DNA from: Angiostrongylus vasorum
Lineage: Eukaryota > Nematoda > Chromadorea > Rhabditida > Metastrongylidae
NCBI GenBank assembly: GCA_018806985.1
Contig: JADANN010000370.1
Coordinates: 533,501 to 597,500, forward strand
DNA length: 64,000 bases
Direction: 5' to 3'
Part shown: in pieces, positions 25,801 through 34,839 of the stretch
Layout of the letters: each line of letters opens with the position of its first letter
Position numbering within the stretch: position 1 is the first letter of the stretch
Made by a program: the position numbers and the translations under genes
Notes under the pieces: generated by a model
The model's input: only the letters and a program-made list of their open reading frames with translations
Database searches by the model: none
Told to the model about the DNA's origin: nothing

Positions 25801-28800
25801 ACATCTGCGGTCGGAGTTTTGCAAATATCTCAGCATCATTGATTGATCTATTTCGCAATATACCCTGCCATTAAAAAAGAGTAGGCAGTAAATTATAAGT
25901 TAAAACAACGAAGATTGTCAAAGCTGGTGTTGGTCCACTTCTCTTCAACCGTAAAGTTCGCCTTAGGTTCTTGGTTGTTCGAATGAGCCGGTGTTCATGG
26001 CCAAACTCGTATTGGCGAGAAAGCCGAAGCTGTTGACTCCTCTATTTTCGCATTTTCTGAAGAATACTTCTTCTCCGGTCTCACAGACGGCGTTGAGTGA
26101 CGGCGTTGAATGAAAGGGTGGAATCCTCTCGTCTCATCCAGTCCTATGATGTCTTACCTTATCCTTCTTGCCTTCATTATCAAGTCTATCGAGAATTCAG
26201 ATGCAGATGGGTATGCATTGTTGGTGAAGATGCCTTATTTTTTAGCAATATATGCAGCCTAGAATAACCCTGAGATTTCGGTAGACTCTACATACTCGTC
26301 CTACCCAACGGTGACGTTTGAGGGCTCCTTCAAAGTCAGGGAAATGAGACTCGTTTATTTCCCTTGTGATTAGCGTTTGATACCCACGTATAGCTTGCTG
26401 AGTTATAGACGTGGGGAGCTGGGTATACTCACGAGTAACTTGCCAGTCTCTCCCAGAGTATGCAGGATGCTTATTTGTTGTAAGCGATTACCAACCGTCT
26501 CCCATTTACTTCCACGTCACTTAAATGCAGGCACTTTGCATGGCGCACGCACGCACGAATGCGTCTTTACAAATGCAGAAGATACGTGCCAAATTGGTGC
26601 TTCAGAACCGGGTTGTCCCGCCCCTGGATCCATATACGTCTCAAGGAAGCAAAGTTCTCTTTTACTCTGCGATTAACTTCCTATCCACCACCTGACGCAC
26701 CACGTTTAAGCGACATGAGATTTCTCTGTAGAGAAGATCGGTGGCTCTATATAATAATTCTCACAAATTAAATAGATAATAAAGAAGCAGATTACACCAT
26801 TTAACCGAATCTAAAATGCAGGTGATAGAATGAGCTAGCCATTTTTGCTTCCTTATCACAAGGCAGCGACTGATAGGCTTGCTTGAATGCTTGGGTGACC
26901 CATCTTTACGAATGCCATGGAATGTTCCATACGTCAGCAAAATTTCCGCATAATTTCTAATTTGCTTGTTTCACAAGCCGTTCTTCCCGTAGACCCCCAA
27001 AAGACGCTAGCAACTCGTCCCTAGATGCATCAAGTTAGTATATTGTTTATTTATATGATCTTATAAACTGATTCTTCTTTAGCTTATGCGAGTTTGGTAT
27101 AGGTCTTCGTTGTCGTTGTCGTTGTTGTTGGTGTTGTTGGTCGATGGCTGATGTTTCGGCGATTTCGCCTTCCTCAGAGCCTGGACGTATTTTATATTAG
27201 AATACTTTAATTATTCGGTGGAAAAGGCTGAAGTATTAATGAAGATCAGAGTTTTAAATAGATGGTGAGTTAGGATGCTACGGTCAAACTGAAAGGCTAC
27301 TCACCGTGATGTTGCGAGTGGGACTGGCCCACGCGTTGTTCACGTGGGGTCGCGAAGACGACACACCCCGGGGTCAAAATATCATTTTGGAATAGGGCGC
27401 CAGGTCACGTGTGATAGTGAGGCATTCGTCTTTCCGGTTCATCTTCGGATTTTTGAAATTTATCCAAAACACTTCAAGAGTATAATTGCTAAGATGGGTG
27501 TGATTCCAGATATTTCTGCTCTCCTGGCGGAAATATTGAAACGATTCCTAGACCGAGAAATGTTTCTGCTTAAAATCTTCATCTGTACACCGTAATTCGA
27601 CTCACGGAAACATCCTTCCAGTCGCAATGAGCCCGGAAGCCGTCGATCTAGAAACTGGTAGACAAACGCAACAAAGTTCAGAGAGAAATTGGAAAACAAA
27701 GTCGTATCACTTGAATCACCCAGCAACTGTGAATTGCACTGTTATCAGGAAATATTCCTCTATTTTCTCATTTTTTCCGGTATTTTGTCCTCGATACCAG
27801 GAGTTTAACAAGGACACTCTTTTGCGCTGTCGTAAACTTCATGTGCAATTATTAACAGAGCCGTCACCTTGCGAAACTGACATTGTACATTATTGGACAT
27901 TAACAGATGTCCAACATCAAATGTATTTTATGGTGCACCAAATTAACTTGACATTTATCAGAAACAGCTCTGGAGAGCTTTACGCTGCGTACTATAAAAA
28001 ATTTGTTTTTTTTTCTTTCACACAAACGGATATCACATGTAACAAGCCGTAAGTCCCAGCACCTCTTGCATTCAACTCGTTTGCTCGCATCCACCAAGTC
28101 TTCGAATTTTTTTTGCTTGTGCGCTCCACTGTTACTTGAGGATCTTTTCATATTCGTCACGATTGCCGTTGATCGCCGCTCGAGCAGATTCTCCGGGGAA
28201 TCCTGGGATAGCCACGAGACTGCTACCGCTTTATTGTTCCAGGAGTGATGAGAAGTTTCATGATTGCGATGCGGAGTCGTGCTAGGGCCTTGATGGGATA
28301 CGTCGCGTGCGCAAGGAACTAGGTCGCTACCACTGCGCTATTCGATCACCGTGCTGCGTATATGATACGGAAAGAGCAGAAAGAAAATGAGTCGTATACA
28401 ATCGGGTATTGGCCAATGTGCCAGCTCACACGGGAGACAATATATGGCTCACATCGTGCAAAAGTGTGTTGGAAATCCCGCGTGCAGAAAGAAACTTCGC
28501 ATATTTCAGTGGTACACGCCATTGCATACTCTATATGGATCATCTCGTTCAACTTTAATATGCTCTTCAACACAATTCTTCTTCACTTCGGAGGTATTCG
28601 TGAGAAATCGGAGAAGGTTCATTCATATGATCTGTTGTTTCTCTTGTTTCGCACTATCAGTTCCTAAGTTATAAAAATGAATAGGCTATTTGTATTTGAA
28701 GATAAAACTCTGCAAAAACCAACCGGTTCAGTGCTAGTGAAAAACGAGCTGCATTAGCGTACTGATTATCAGGGAAAAAAAGTATCTGCGATTTCAAAAA

Positions 28801-30549
28801 TTCAGGAGAAGTAATCTTTCTTTACTTTCAGTGTTCAACGTGTGTGTACTTTTCGAATTCAGAAAAACATGTTTTGAGGGAAAAAAGACATTTGATTTTT
28901 TTTTCAACCTTATCTGAATAATCCGTTTAACTCTGCAGTCCGAGATGATTTGGAGAATCAAGTTGACTATGTTCATCTCCGGCCTCTTCCTCTCTCTCTC
29001 TACGGCCGTCTCCTATCCGTTGTTTCTCGCTTACTGCCTTAAAGAAGGTTCGTGAAAAGCTAGTATGTTTTCTTCTTACCTTACCACAAGCGGCGATTTG
29101 AAGCACATAGTAGGATCGCTGCAAAAAAATGTTTTTTGTTTTTGAAAACTATAAAGTGTATTGCTTTTTGACGCTGCGCGTGTAGGGCAGTGGTTAGGAA
29201 CTCCCTGCAAAACACATGGGATTGATCCGTGCCTCCAGACTCGCCAAACCTTTCATCCCTCCTGGGTCGTCAAATTGATAACAGACTTGTCTGGGAGGAT
29301 AGCAGAACTGGCTCGATACATCGGTAGGCCGCTACTAGTCGCTATATCTTCAGGCCATGGCGTCCAATCACCTTTAACGATGCTTAAAGTAGTAGAATGC
29401 ATGGCGCATCCCTCAGGGACTGATCAACACCAAGAGCTTTATCCTTCAGCCTTTTATTGCCTTTTGAATGACAATATCCATCATGAAATTCACTTCGAAT
29501 AAAGTATGCGCTAATTATAAAGATGTAGAGGAAAAAAAGCTTTATGCGGAAAAAAAGAATGTCAGAAAGAACGAGATCTCCATAAACACCGCACTGCCAA
29601 CAATATTTTTTTCCGACTATTGCTCCCCAGATCACTCTCGTTCACGCGTGATTGCTCATGGTACGATTAGGTAGGAACGTAGATGAGAGAAAGGCAAAGC
29701 AAAGGCTTCCGTGGTGCCGTTCGTAAGACGTGAGCCCTAGAGAAAGGGTGGCCGCGGTTCGACCAGGCCTACCCTCCAAGTTTTGCGAATATCTCTGCAT
29801 CATAGTGTTTGTATATCACTTCATACACTGCTGCGAAAATAATAATAGGCAGTAAAGGAAAAGTAAACGGTATTTCTTTCATTAGAACATGGGTTTAAAG
29901 GTCTGCTAAAACTAAACATTTTACTCCAAACAGTATCTGGGAACACACAATAAGGGCAACAAAAGGAATTCTAAAAGTGGTTTCAGCTGTAAAATTTAAT
30001 AATATTTTGACTTTTTACTTTCTACCTATTATCATTGTTCAAGGTAGAATTTGATATGAGACGCAGCAATTATGATGCCGAGACATTTGCGAAATGACCA
30101 GGCCTCAGGTCAGATTATAACCCACGATTACCCTTTCCGGAGTTCACAAGTTACCTTCAGCACCGCTGACAAACTTGCTTCTCCTTCTCTCAGCCGTGCT
30201 TTGACTTATAGGTGCTATCAGCAATCACCCGTCAATAGGGCTGATCTGGGTATTACGAATGAGCATTAAACGCAGTTAAGTCTAAGCTGCCGTCGAAGTC
30301 ACAATGTCTTAACTTTTACTTACTGTTTATTCTTTTTTTTTCCGTGGAAATGTGCGATGTAATATTCAATGTAGATACTTTCTATTATCTACAACTCCCT
30401 CATTTTCAGCATACATCGCTTTTTCGATTGCCGAGTATATGTTAGTCGGATACAATTCATTCTTCTATTGTCTTTCGTACTGGGAATTTCCACGATATCG
30501 ACTCACACTCCGGTGTTTACGAGCCTCCCAAGAAAATCCACTGTTCTAG
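19373..30549 (+). CDS. PGAP2: PGAP2 homologue (GPI-anchor remodelling membrane protein), 7 exons
   Basis: Predicted exons: 19373-19418, 20132-20264, 21505-21610, 22945-23083, 28510-28616, 28939-29047 and 30410-30549 (TAG stop). Every intron is GT-AG, and the exons sum to 780 nt (259 aa; human PGAP2 is about 254 aa). Recognised from family landmarks in order: an LRF-like start then a membrane span (residues ~16-40), a LPPVSYAIG...PQRYFW block (~60-80, human LPSVSSAIG...PQRYVW), a W-ELL-GLIAV membrane span (~125-140), an IWIIS-F membrane span (~145-170), a W-IKL-type segment (~180-205), and a final segment containing AEY...WEF (~220-240, human LEY...WDF). PGAP2 belongs to the Frag1/DRAM/Sfk1 family. 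It acts in the Golgi, promoting reacylation of lyso-GPI-anchored proteins. Three in-frame ATGs (19373, 19379, 19382) are possible starts. A TTCTAG at ~19344-19349 could be a trans-splice acceptor (inference). Introns 3 and 4 are filled with retroelements, yet no coding exon is damaged. Confidence 0.92.
20575..20655 (-). other. tRNA-like sequence, probably a pseudogene
   Basis: The reverse strand has ATAGCACAGTGGTAAGAAGC (A box) and CCGGCTCGATTCGCCC (B box) at tRNA spacing. The acceptor and T stems do not pair well, so I read it as a tRNA relic or SINE head. Confidence 0.4.
21658..21990 (-). repeat. Solo RTE-b leader, copy 2 (PGAP2 intron 3)
   Basis: Reverse-oriented copy of the same ~350-bp leader, beginning 48 bp after PGAP2 exon 3. 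It overlaps chance open frames on both strands. It stops at the same internal point as copies 1 and 3. Confidence 0.7.
22838..22871. repeat. TA dinucleotide tract
   Basis: About 34 bp of alternating TA, 74 bp before PGAP2 exon 4. Confidence 0.95.
23340..23700 (+). repeat. R4 repeat, full copy 1
   Basis: About 360 bp beginning TATATGATCTTATAAACTGAT. It contains a GTT microsatellite (23390-23411), an ATTTCGCCTTCTTCAGAGCC block, a CTACTCACCGTG block, and ends AGGCATTCGTCTTTCCGG. It directly precedes the split RTE-a copy. Confidence 0.75.
24716..24790 (+). repeat. R4 fragment inside RTE-a
   Basis: Carries the start of R4 (a GATGCGAGGTTGGTATAAG block) between the RT and linker parts of the interrupted RTE-a copy. 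Confidence 0.5.
25330..25910. repeat. Inverted pair of SINE-2 units inside RTE-a
   Basis: A reversed unit at 25330-25640 and a forward unit at 25645-25910 share the TTGCTGATGGCAAAAGATCG, CGCGTTC and ATATCTCAGCATCAT blocks in opposite orientation. They interrupt the RTE-a endonuclease region. Confidence 0.7.
27040..27445 (+). repeat. R4 repeat, full copy 2
   Basis: Second full copy in the same orientation with the same start and end blocks and a shorter GTT/GTC microsatellite. Together with copy 1 it brackets the RTE-a element at 23.7-26.7 kb. Confidence 0.75.
28040..28345 (-). repeat. SINE-3 copy (PGAP2 intron 4)
   Basis: Has the CTTGCATTCAACTCGTTTGC start and CCTGGGATAGCC core. At its right end is a reversed tRNA-like head (TCGCTACCACTGCGCTATTCG). 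Confidence 0.65.
29180..29460 (+). repeat. SINE-1 full copy (PGAP2 intron 6)
   Basis: About 280 bp with the head GTAGGGCAGTGGTTAGG, the CATGGCGCATCCCTCAGGGA block and the AACACCAAGAGCTTTATCC tail. Confidence 0.75.
29650..29855 (+). repeat. SINE-2 copy (PGAP2 intron 6)
   Basis: Has CCGTGGTGCCGTTCGTAAGAC, GGCCGCGGTTCGACC, ATATCTCTGCATCATAG and AATAATAGGCAGTAAA in order. It follows the SINE-1 copy at 29.2 kb. Confidence 0.65.
30036..30345 (-). repeat. SINE-2 copy, reversed, ending just before PGAP2 exon 7
   Basis: Contains reversed TCAGCAATCACCCGTCAAT and CGCAGTTAAG blocks and a poly-T run, 65 bp before the last PGAP2 exon. Confidence 0.6.
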
Positions 30550-31355
30550 CAACACCGTACCCAATATCAGTGGCACAATGAAGGGATACTCCTTAAACTA
30601 AAATTTGAAGAGCTTGCAATTGTGGCAGACGTTTGCCAAAAAGTACTGTTATGCTAGTTATTTTAAATAACATAGTACAAACCACTTTCTCGTGTCATTA
30701 TTAACACAGCAGATTGATCATCAGTGCAGAATGTATACATAATGTTGTCCTATTTGTAAATATCTGTGCTTTTTGGCCTATATTTATAATAATCTCTTCT
30801 TTTTTACTTTGTTCTGCTCTACTGAAGCACAATAGTTACAATAAGCTCGAAGTGGGAGATGTGACCTATACGAGATGTGATTGGCAGATTCAATAGCGTC
30901 CTCAACGCAAAACATTCTTACTGTCCCACGTGAACTGTAAATCACTGGCCACTACATCCACCGGCTCTACCTGTACAAGTCACTGCACTGCATAGTCTAA
31001 GTCCATGTTCGGTGTCTTAATGATTTTTTACGTAATACAAATATAGCGAGACATCTCTATAGTAACGAGCAGCAGCTAGAACTCTGGTCCTTCATAACAC
31101 GTCACCCTTCCTTGTTCTCTTTCATTTCAATGCATCACTCGAATTGTCTTTCGAATTAGAAGAACTACTTCATTTTCTACACAAATTGAATTACGGGTTT
31201 TTTTTAATCTCCACTGTGGCTGTAGAATAAATATTTGACCAAAGATGTGTTGAATACAAACAAAAGACAACCTCAGCATAATTCTGCTGATATTTCATGA
31301 CCTAAAAGCCTTCAATCTTTTCCTCCAAACATTCAGAATCGGTTAAAAGAATTCA
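30550..31355. other. PGAP2 3' flank, no gene recognised
   Basis: AT-rich spacer. No canonical AATAAA was spotted close to the PGAP2 stop codon, though ATTTATAATAATC near 30780 is a possible variant. Confidence 0.4.
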
Positions 31356-31359
31356 GGGA

Positions 31360-31665
31360 GTTACAGAGCGGATATTGGTGCAGTCGACCAAGAAGCAAGA
31401 TGCTGGTCTAACCCACCTTCCAGCGCTCTTCCCCAGTGCACGTGGAAACGCTTTAGCTCGGTCATCTCCAGGATTGCAAGGAGAATTCACTCGAACAGCG
31501 TTCTATGACGTTCATGGGGAAGACGAAATCTCTAAGCAGCAGCAGAAGCAACATGCGACATAATGGGAGACCTCTGTGGACGATGAATGCGGCGAAAACG
31601 AATACGGCAGGTGCGATAACGGGTTGTGCAAAATAACAAAAACGAAGGCATTCCACTTGAAATTT
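31360..31665 (+). repeat. SINE-3 copy, forward
   Basis: The only forward copy. The head (GAGCGGATATTGGTGCAGTCG) is at the left, then AAGAAGCAAGATGCTGGTC and GACGAAATCTCTAAGCAGCA. Its long open frame is a by-product of the repeat. Confidence 0.65.
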
Positions 31666-32083
31666 TTACATCGAAGTTGCCATGTTTCTGTTGTAGTTTC
31701 AATACGTGTGACATGCTGTGTAAGCATGGCGGAGAAGTCCGATGACTGATGGAAATTTGTCGTAAGTCAATGGTCGCGCTGACACCGGCGGAGTCTTTCA
31801 AATTCTGCTTTTTCAAAAAGCCGAACAGGATGGAATCGATGCATTAGGGATATATGCACCTGCGCAAGGAGTTGCTGAATTTCTAAAAAACCAAAAGAGC
31901 TACTTGTGTTTGAAAATCTTTGAAAAGAAGCGAACAACATGTATAAATGCGTAGTAAGTTGCACATTATTCGTCAATTATGAAGTCCAAATCCAAAAATC
32001 AACCACATCTGGAGGCTCACTTTCTATCCATCATACCAACTGACCATGCCTTGCTTCACATTTCTCTCGGCCAGCTTTTTGCT

Positions 32084-32390
32084 CCGACAATGCTATCAGC
32101 ACTCGCCCATCATCGGGAATGCTCTGGGCAGCGCAAATCGACATTGTACCCAATTAAGCTGAAGCTGAAGTCGAAATCGCAGTGTCTTAAGTTTTATTTG
32201 CTGCTTATTGTTTTTATGGTAGAGTACGTTGTGAAGGACACCCACAAGGATATTGAGACAGGACTAAAACATGGAGCCTCATGTCGGCTGCGAACCCGCC
32301 ATTGCCCTTACCAAGGGCTCACTTGCTTTTCTCCGCACTAATCAGCATCCTTTCTTCTTTGCCTTTCTCTCAGCTCTTTATCCTTAACGG
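32084..32390 (-). repeat. SINE-2 copy, reversed, and flanking head
   Basis: Body blocks (AATTAAGCTGAAGCTGAAG, TTTATTTGCTGC) come before a reversed head (GAACCCGCCATTGCCC, CTTTCTCTCAGC). A forward head piece follows at 32440-32560. Confidence 0.55.
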
Positions 32391-33654
32391 TAGAATGCCG
32401 TTATCACGAATAGAATAAAAACTGCATGAGAAAAAAGGCAAATGCATGGTTCATTCGGTGTGGTGGATAGCACATGAGCTCCTACTAATGGTAATCGCAA
32501 GTACAAAGCCTGAGGTTCCTAGCTCTGCACATGGCATGGTTGCGGTCATAGTGTTACTAATCCGGCTTTCACTTAACCTCGGCATGTATGCAGCGAAATA
32601 AAACGATTCAAAAGGATGTATTGGCTGCTCATGCTAAGCTTTAGGTGAAATTAGGAATAGTAACGGTATTACTTCGTTAATTGCTAGCTATTCTAATGCC
32701 AACTTTTACAGAATGGATTGTCCACATGAAAAGAAATTATTATCAGTCGACAATCAGTCATGTATAAAAAGAGCGCTACCGGGGGAGGATGCTTCATTCG
32801 AGTGGTGATCCACTGAAGAAGATTCTACTCGATACGATGACGAAGACGCCTCATTGACAGGACGAACGGCTGTGGACACCGACTTGGATCATTTGCTCTG
32901 TGAAAGGCGAAGGCGTCGAAAACGTTAGTCGATTAAACCTTGTATAACACTCTTGTGTAAGGTGAACAGTTCAAAGCGATACGTTGTGGTCATAGAGATC
33001 ACGTCATACCGTGTCATAAAAACAGTGAGAGACAGTGAACGAAAATCGACAGGTAGTGCACAGGTCGCTTTCTTGCAGTTGTTCTTAAACGGGATTTCTT
33101 CGCGGAACGGAGCTGAGATGGCGCGTTTCCGTGATGGTCACTAATAGCGCAAGGATTGAAGCTTCATTCTATCCCAGGAATATGAGTTTTTTAACAAGAA
33201 GCACATCCACCAGTAACAACAACTGTGATTTTTCGCTTGTTCATCTAAACTCAAACGGTTCACCAGTTTTCTCTTTCACTTTCCCATATCGTTTATTGCC
33301 TACTCTTCAAATTCAAGCGTCGAGTCATAAACTTCATAAAAAATTTTGATTGAAAGGAAAAATGCTATTGTTACCATTATCTCAACCATCTTTTCATTTC
33401 TTAACTTTCTTAACTTAACGATTTCGGCTTACAGCAAGGGACAGAAGGGAAGTCGAATTGGACAGAAGAGGGAGAGCAACACGGTCCCTGTTTGAGCTTC
33501 TCCAGGAAACCACCGACCATCGACCTAAAATTCCTCGTTCACCTATTTGAATCAACGGCCCACCTAGTGTTTTGTTATGAGGAGCTGCAGTGCTCTCATA
33601 GAGAACAGCGTACATAGTCCTACTCGGATTTCGGAAGGCAGTTCTTTTAGTGAT

Positions 33655-34015
33655 TATAACTGTCATTATATTATTGCTGAGATATTTGCAAAATCCGGAC
33701 CGCAGGTGTCTGCGGTGGGGAACGAACGCGCTATTGTCCTTTCCGGGGAGTAACGCGTTCACAACCACACTATGCGGGTCCCTCGTTTTGCCTGTCTCTC
33801 AGCTAGTTCAATCGATCAGTGCCGTCAGCAATCATCCGTCAACGGAATTGATCTGGGAGCCCACATCGGCATGAACCCAGTTAAGCTGAGGACGTAGTTG
33901 AGTTCACAATGTTTACTTTTTATTTTCCGCCTTCTATAATCTTTATGGCAGGGTATTAAGCGAAATACAACCACGAATTATAGAAGGCAGAAAATAAAAA
34001 AGTAAGCACTGTCAT
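33655..34015. repeat. SINE-2 copy ending in a near-perfect hairpin
   Basis: A reversed SINE-2 unit (33655-33910) is followed by two ~30-nt arms (33912-33940 and 33976-34005) that are almost perfect reverse complements, with a ~35-nt loop. Confidence 0.6.
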
Positions 34016-34029
34016 TATATTGTTCTGAC

Positions 34030-34125
34030 GCGGTCGTTACACAATGCAAACGTGGTCTTTGGTTCGATGGCTCGCGCCCGATCAAATCGTTCCAACCTTG
34101 CCTACGGGTTCGAAAATGGCAACGG
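34030..34125 (+). repeat. SINE-1 head fragment
   Basis: Retains the TGGTCTTTGGTTCGA B-box region and the following CCAACCTTGCC, with no tail. Confidence 0.45.
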
Positions 34126-34574
34126 ACTTCTATGGGAGGATGGAAATACAAGGAGACAACACAAGTGTTTCAGTGGTCCATCTTTAATAGCTGTGGGACG
34201 ATCTCCAGCATATTTTCCATTCAATTCGTGTTTTGGAACATCACTTAAAGGGGAACAAAAGCCCATCTAGTAGCAGCTTTGTCATAAATTTGTTTGCAAA
34301 ATTTCAACTCTCTGAGAGAGATTCTAGGTGTTGGAATTTTTCAATGAATTTAGCAGCGCAATGACGAATGCTAGAAGTATCGCTATAAAGTCCATGTTTC
34401 CATTTTCGAGGACAAATTTTGTTTTAAGCAGAAGTCGTAGTTTTTACCAAAGGAAAGGCCAAAAACCACAACCAGCTTGTCGAATACATCGCTTATCAAA
34501 ACAACTTGAACGTCTCCACTAACTTTCTTGTTCCTGGGTAAATTAGAGCTATGTTTTTTTTATATGACCCAGCG

Positions 34575-34830
34575 TCACATGTTGAGCAGGAGCCGTCATC
34601 TTTTTCATTTCTCATGGCTTCCTTTCATCTATCTTCCACGCAGCCTTCAGATCAACGCGTAGCTTTGGCAGGTGTTTGATGATTTTGCTTTACCTCATTG
34701 ACGTCTCTGAATGCTGGTCGACTCGATTCCTCATAGAATCCTGAAATTTGGCCGTGCTAGGGGCGTTTCCAGCTGTGCACTACAGGCAGTCTGCAGCTGC
34801 AGCTATGGTGAAACGGAAGCAGCTTTTTCT
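34575..34830 (-). repeat. SINE-3 copy, diverged
   Basis: Retains CATTGACGTCTCTGAATGCTG, GTCGACTCGATTC and GCTAGGGGCGTTTCC. Confidence 0.55.
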
Positions 34831-34839
34831 CGACAAATC

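Larger units (their letters stand above)
23735..26660 (-). mobile_element. RTE-a copy in PGAP2 intron 4, split by later insertions
   Basis: Read on the minus strand, the same element can be followed from its 5' region (26660-26400) through the start of the endonuclease (26170-25915). After a gap it continues with GDFNANA-type endonuclease sequence and the inter-domain linker (25325-24830). After a second gap comes RT with its ADD motif (~24540) down to the C-terminus (24400-23735). The gaps hold an inverted pair of SINE-2 repeats (25330-25910) and an R4 fragment (24716-24790). Frameshifts and stops are frequent, so the copy is dead. It lies antisense to PGAP2. Confidence 0.85.

Noticed and set aside
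23340..27445. LTR retrotransposon with R4 as long terminal repeats
   Set aside because: R4 does not show TG...CA ends, the enclosed sequence is a non-LTR RTE element in reverse orientation, and R4 pieces also occur alone.
27627..28052. 141-codon plus-strand frame in PGAP2 intron 4 as an extra exon
   Set aside because: PGAP2 is already complete and in phase without it, and the peptide does not resemble the family.
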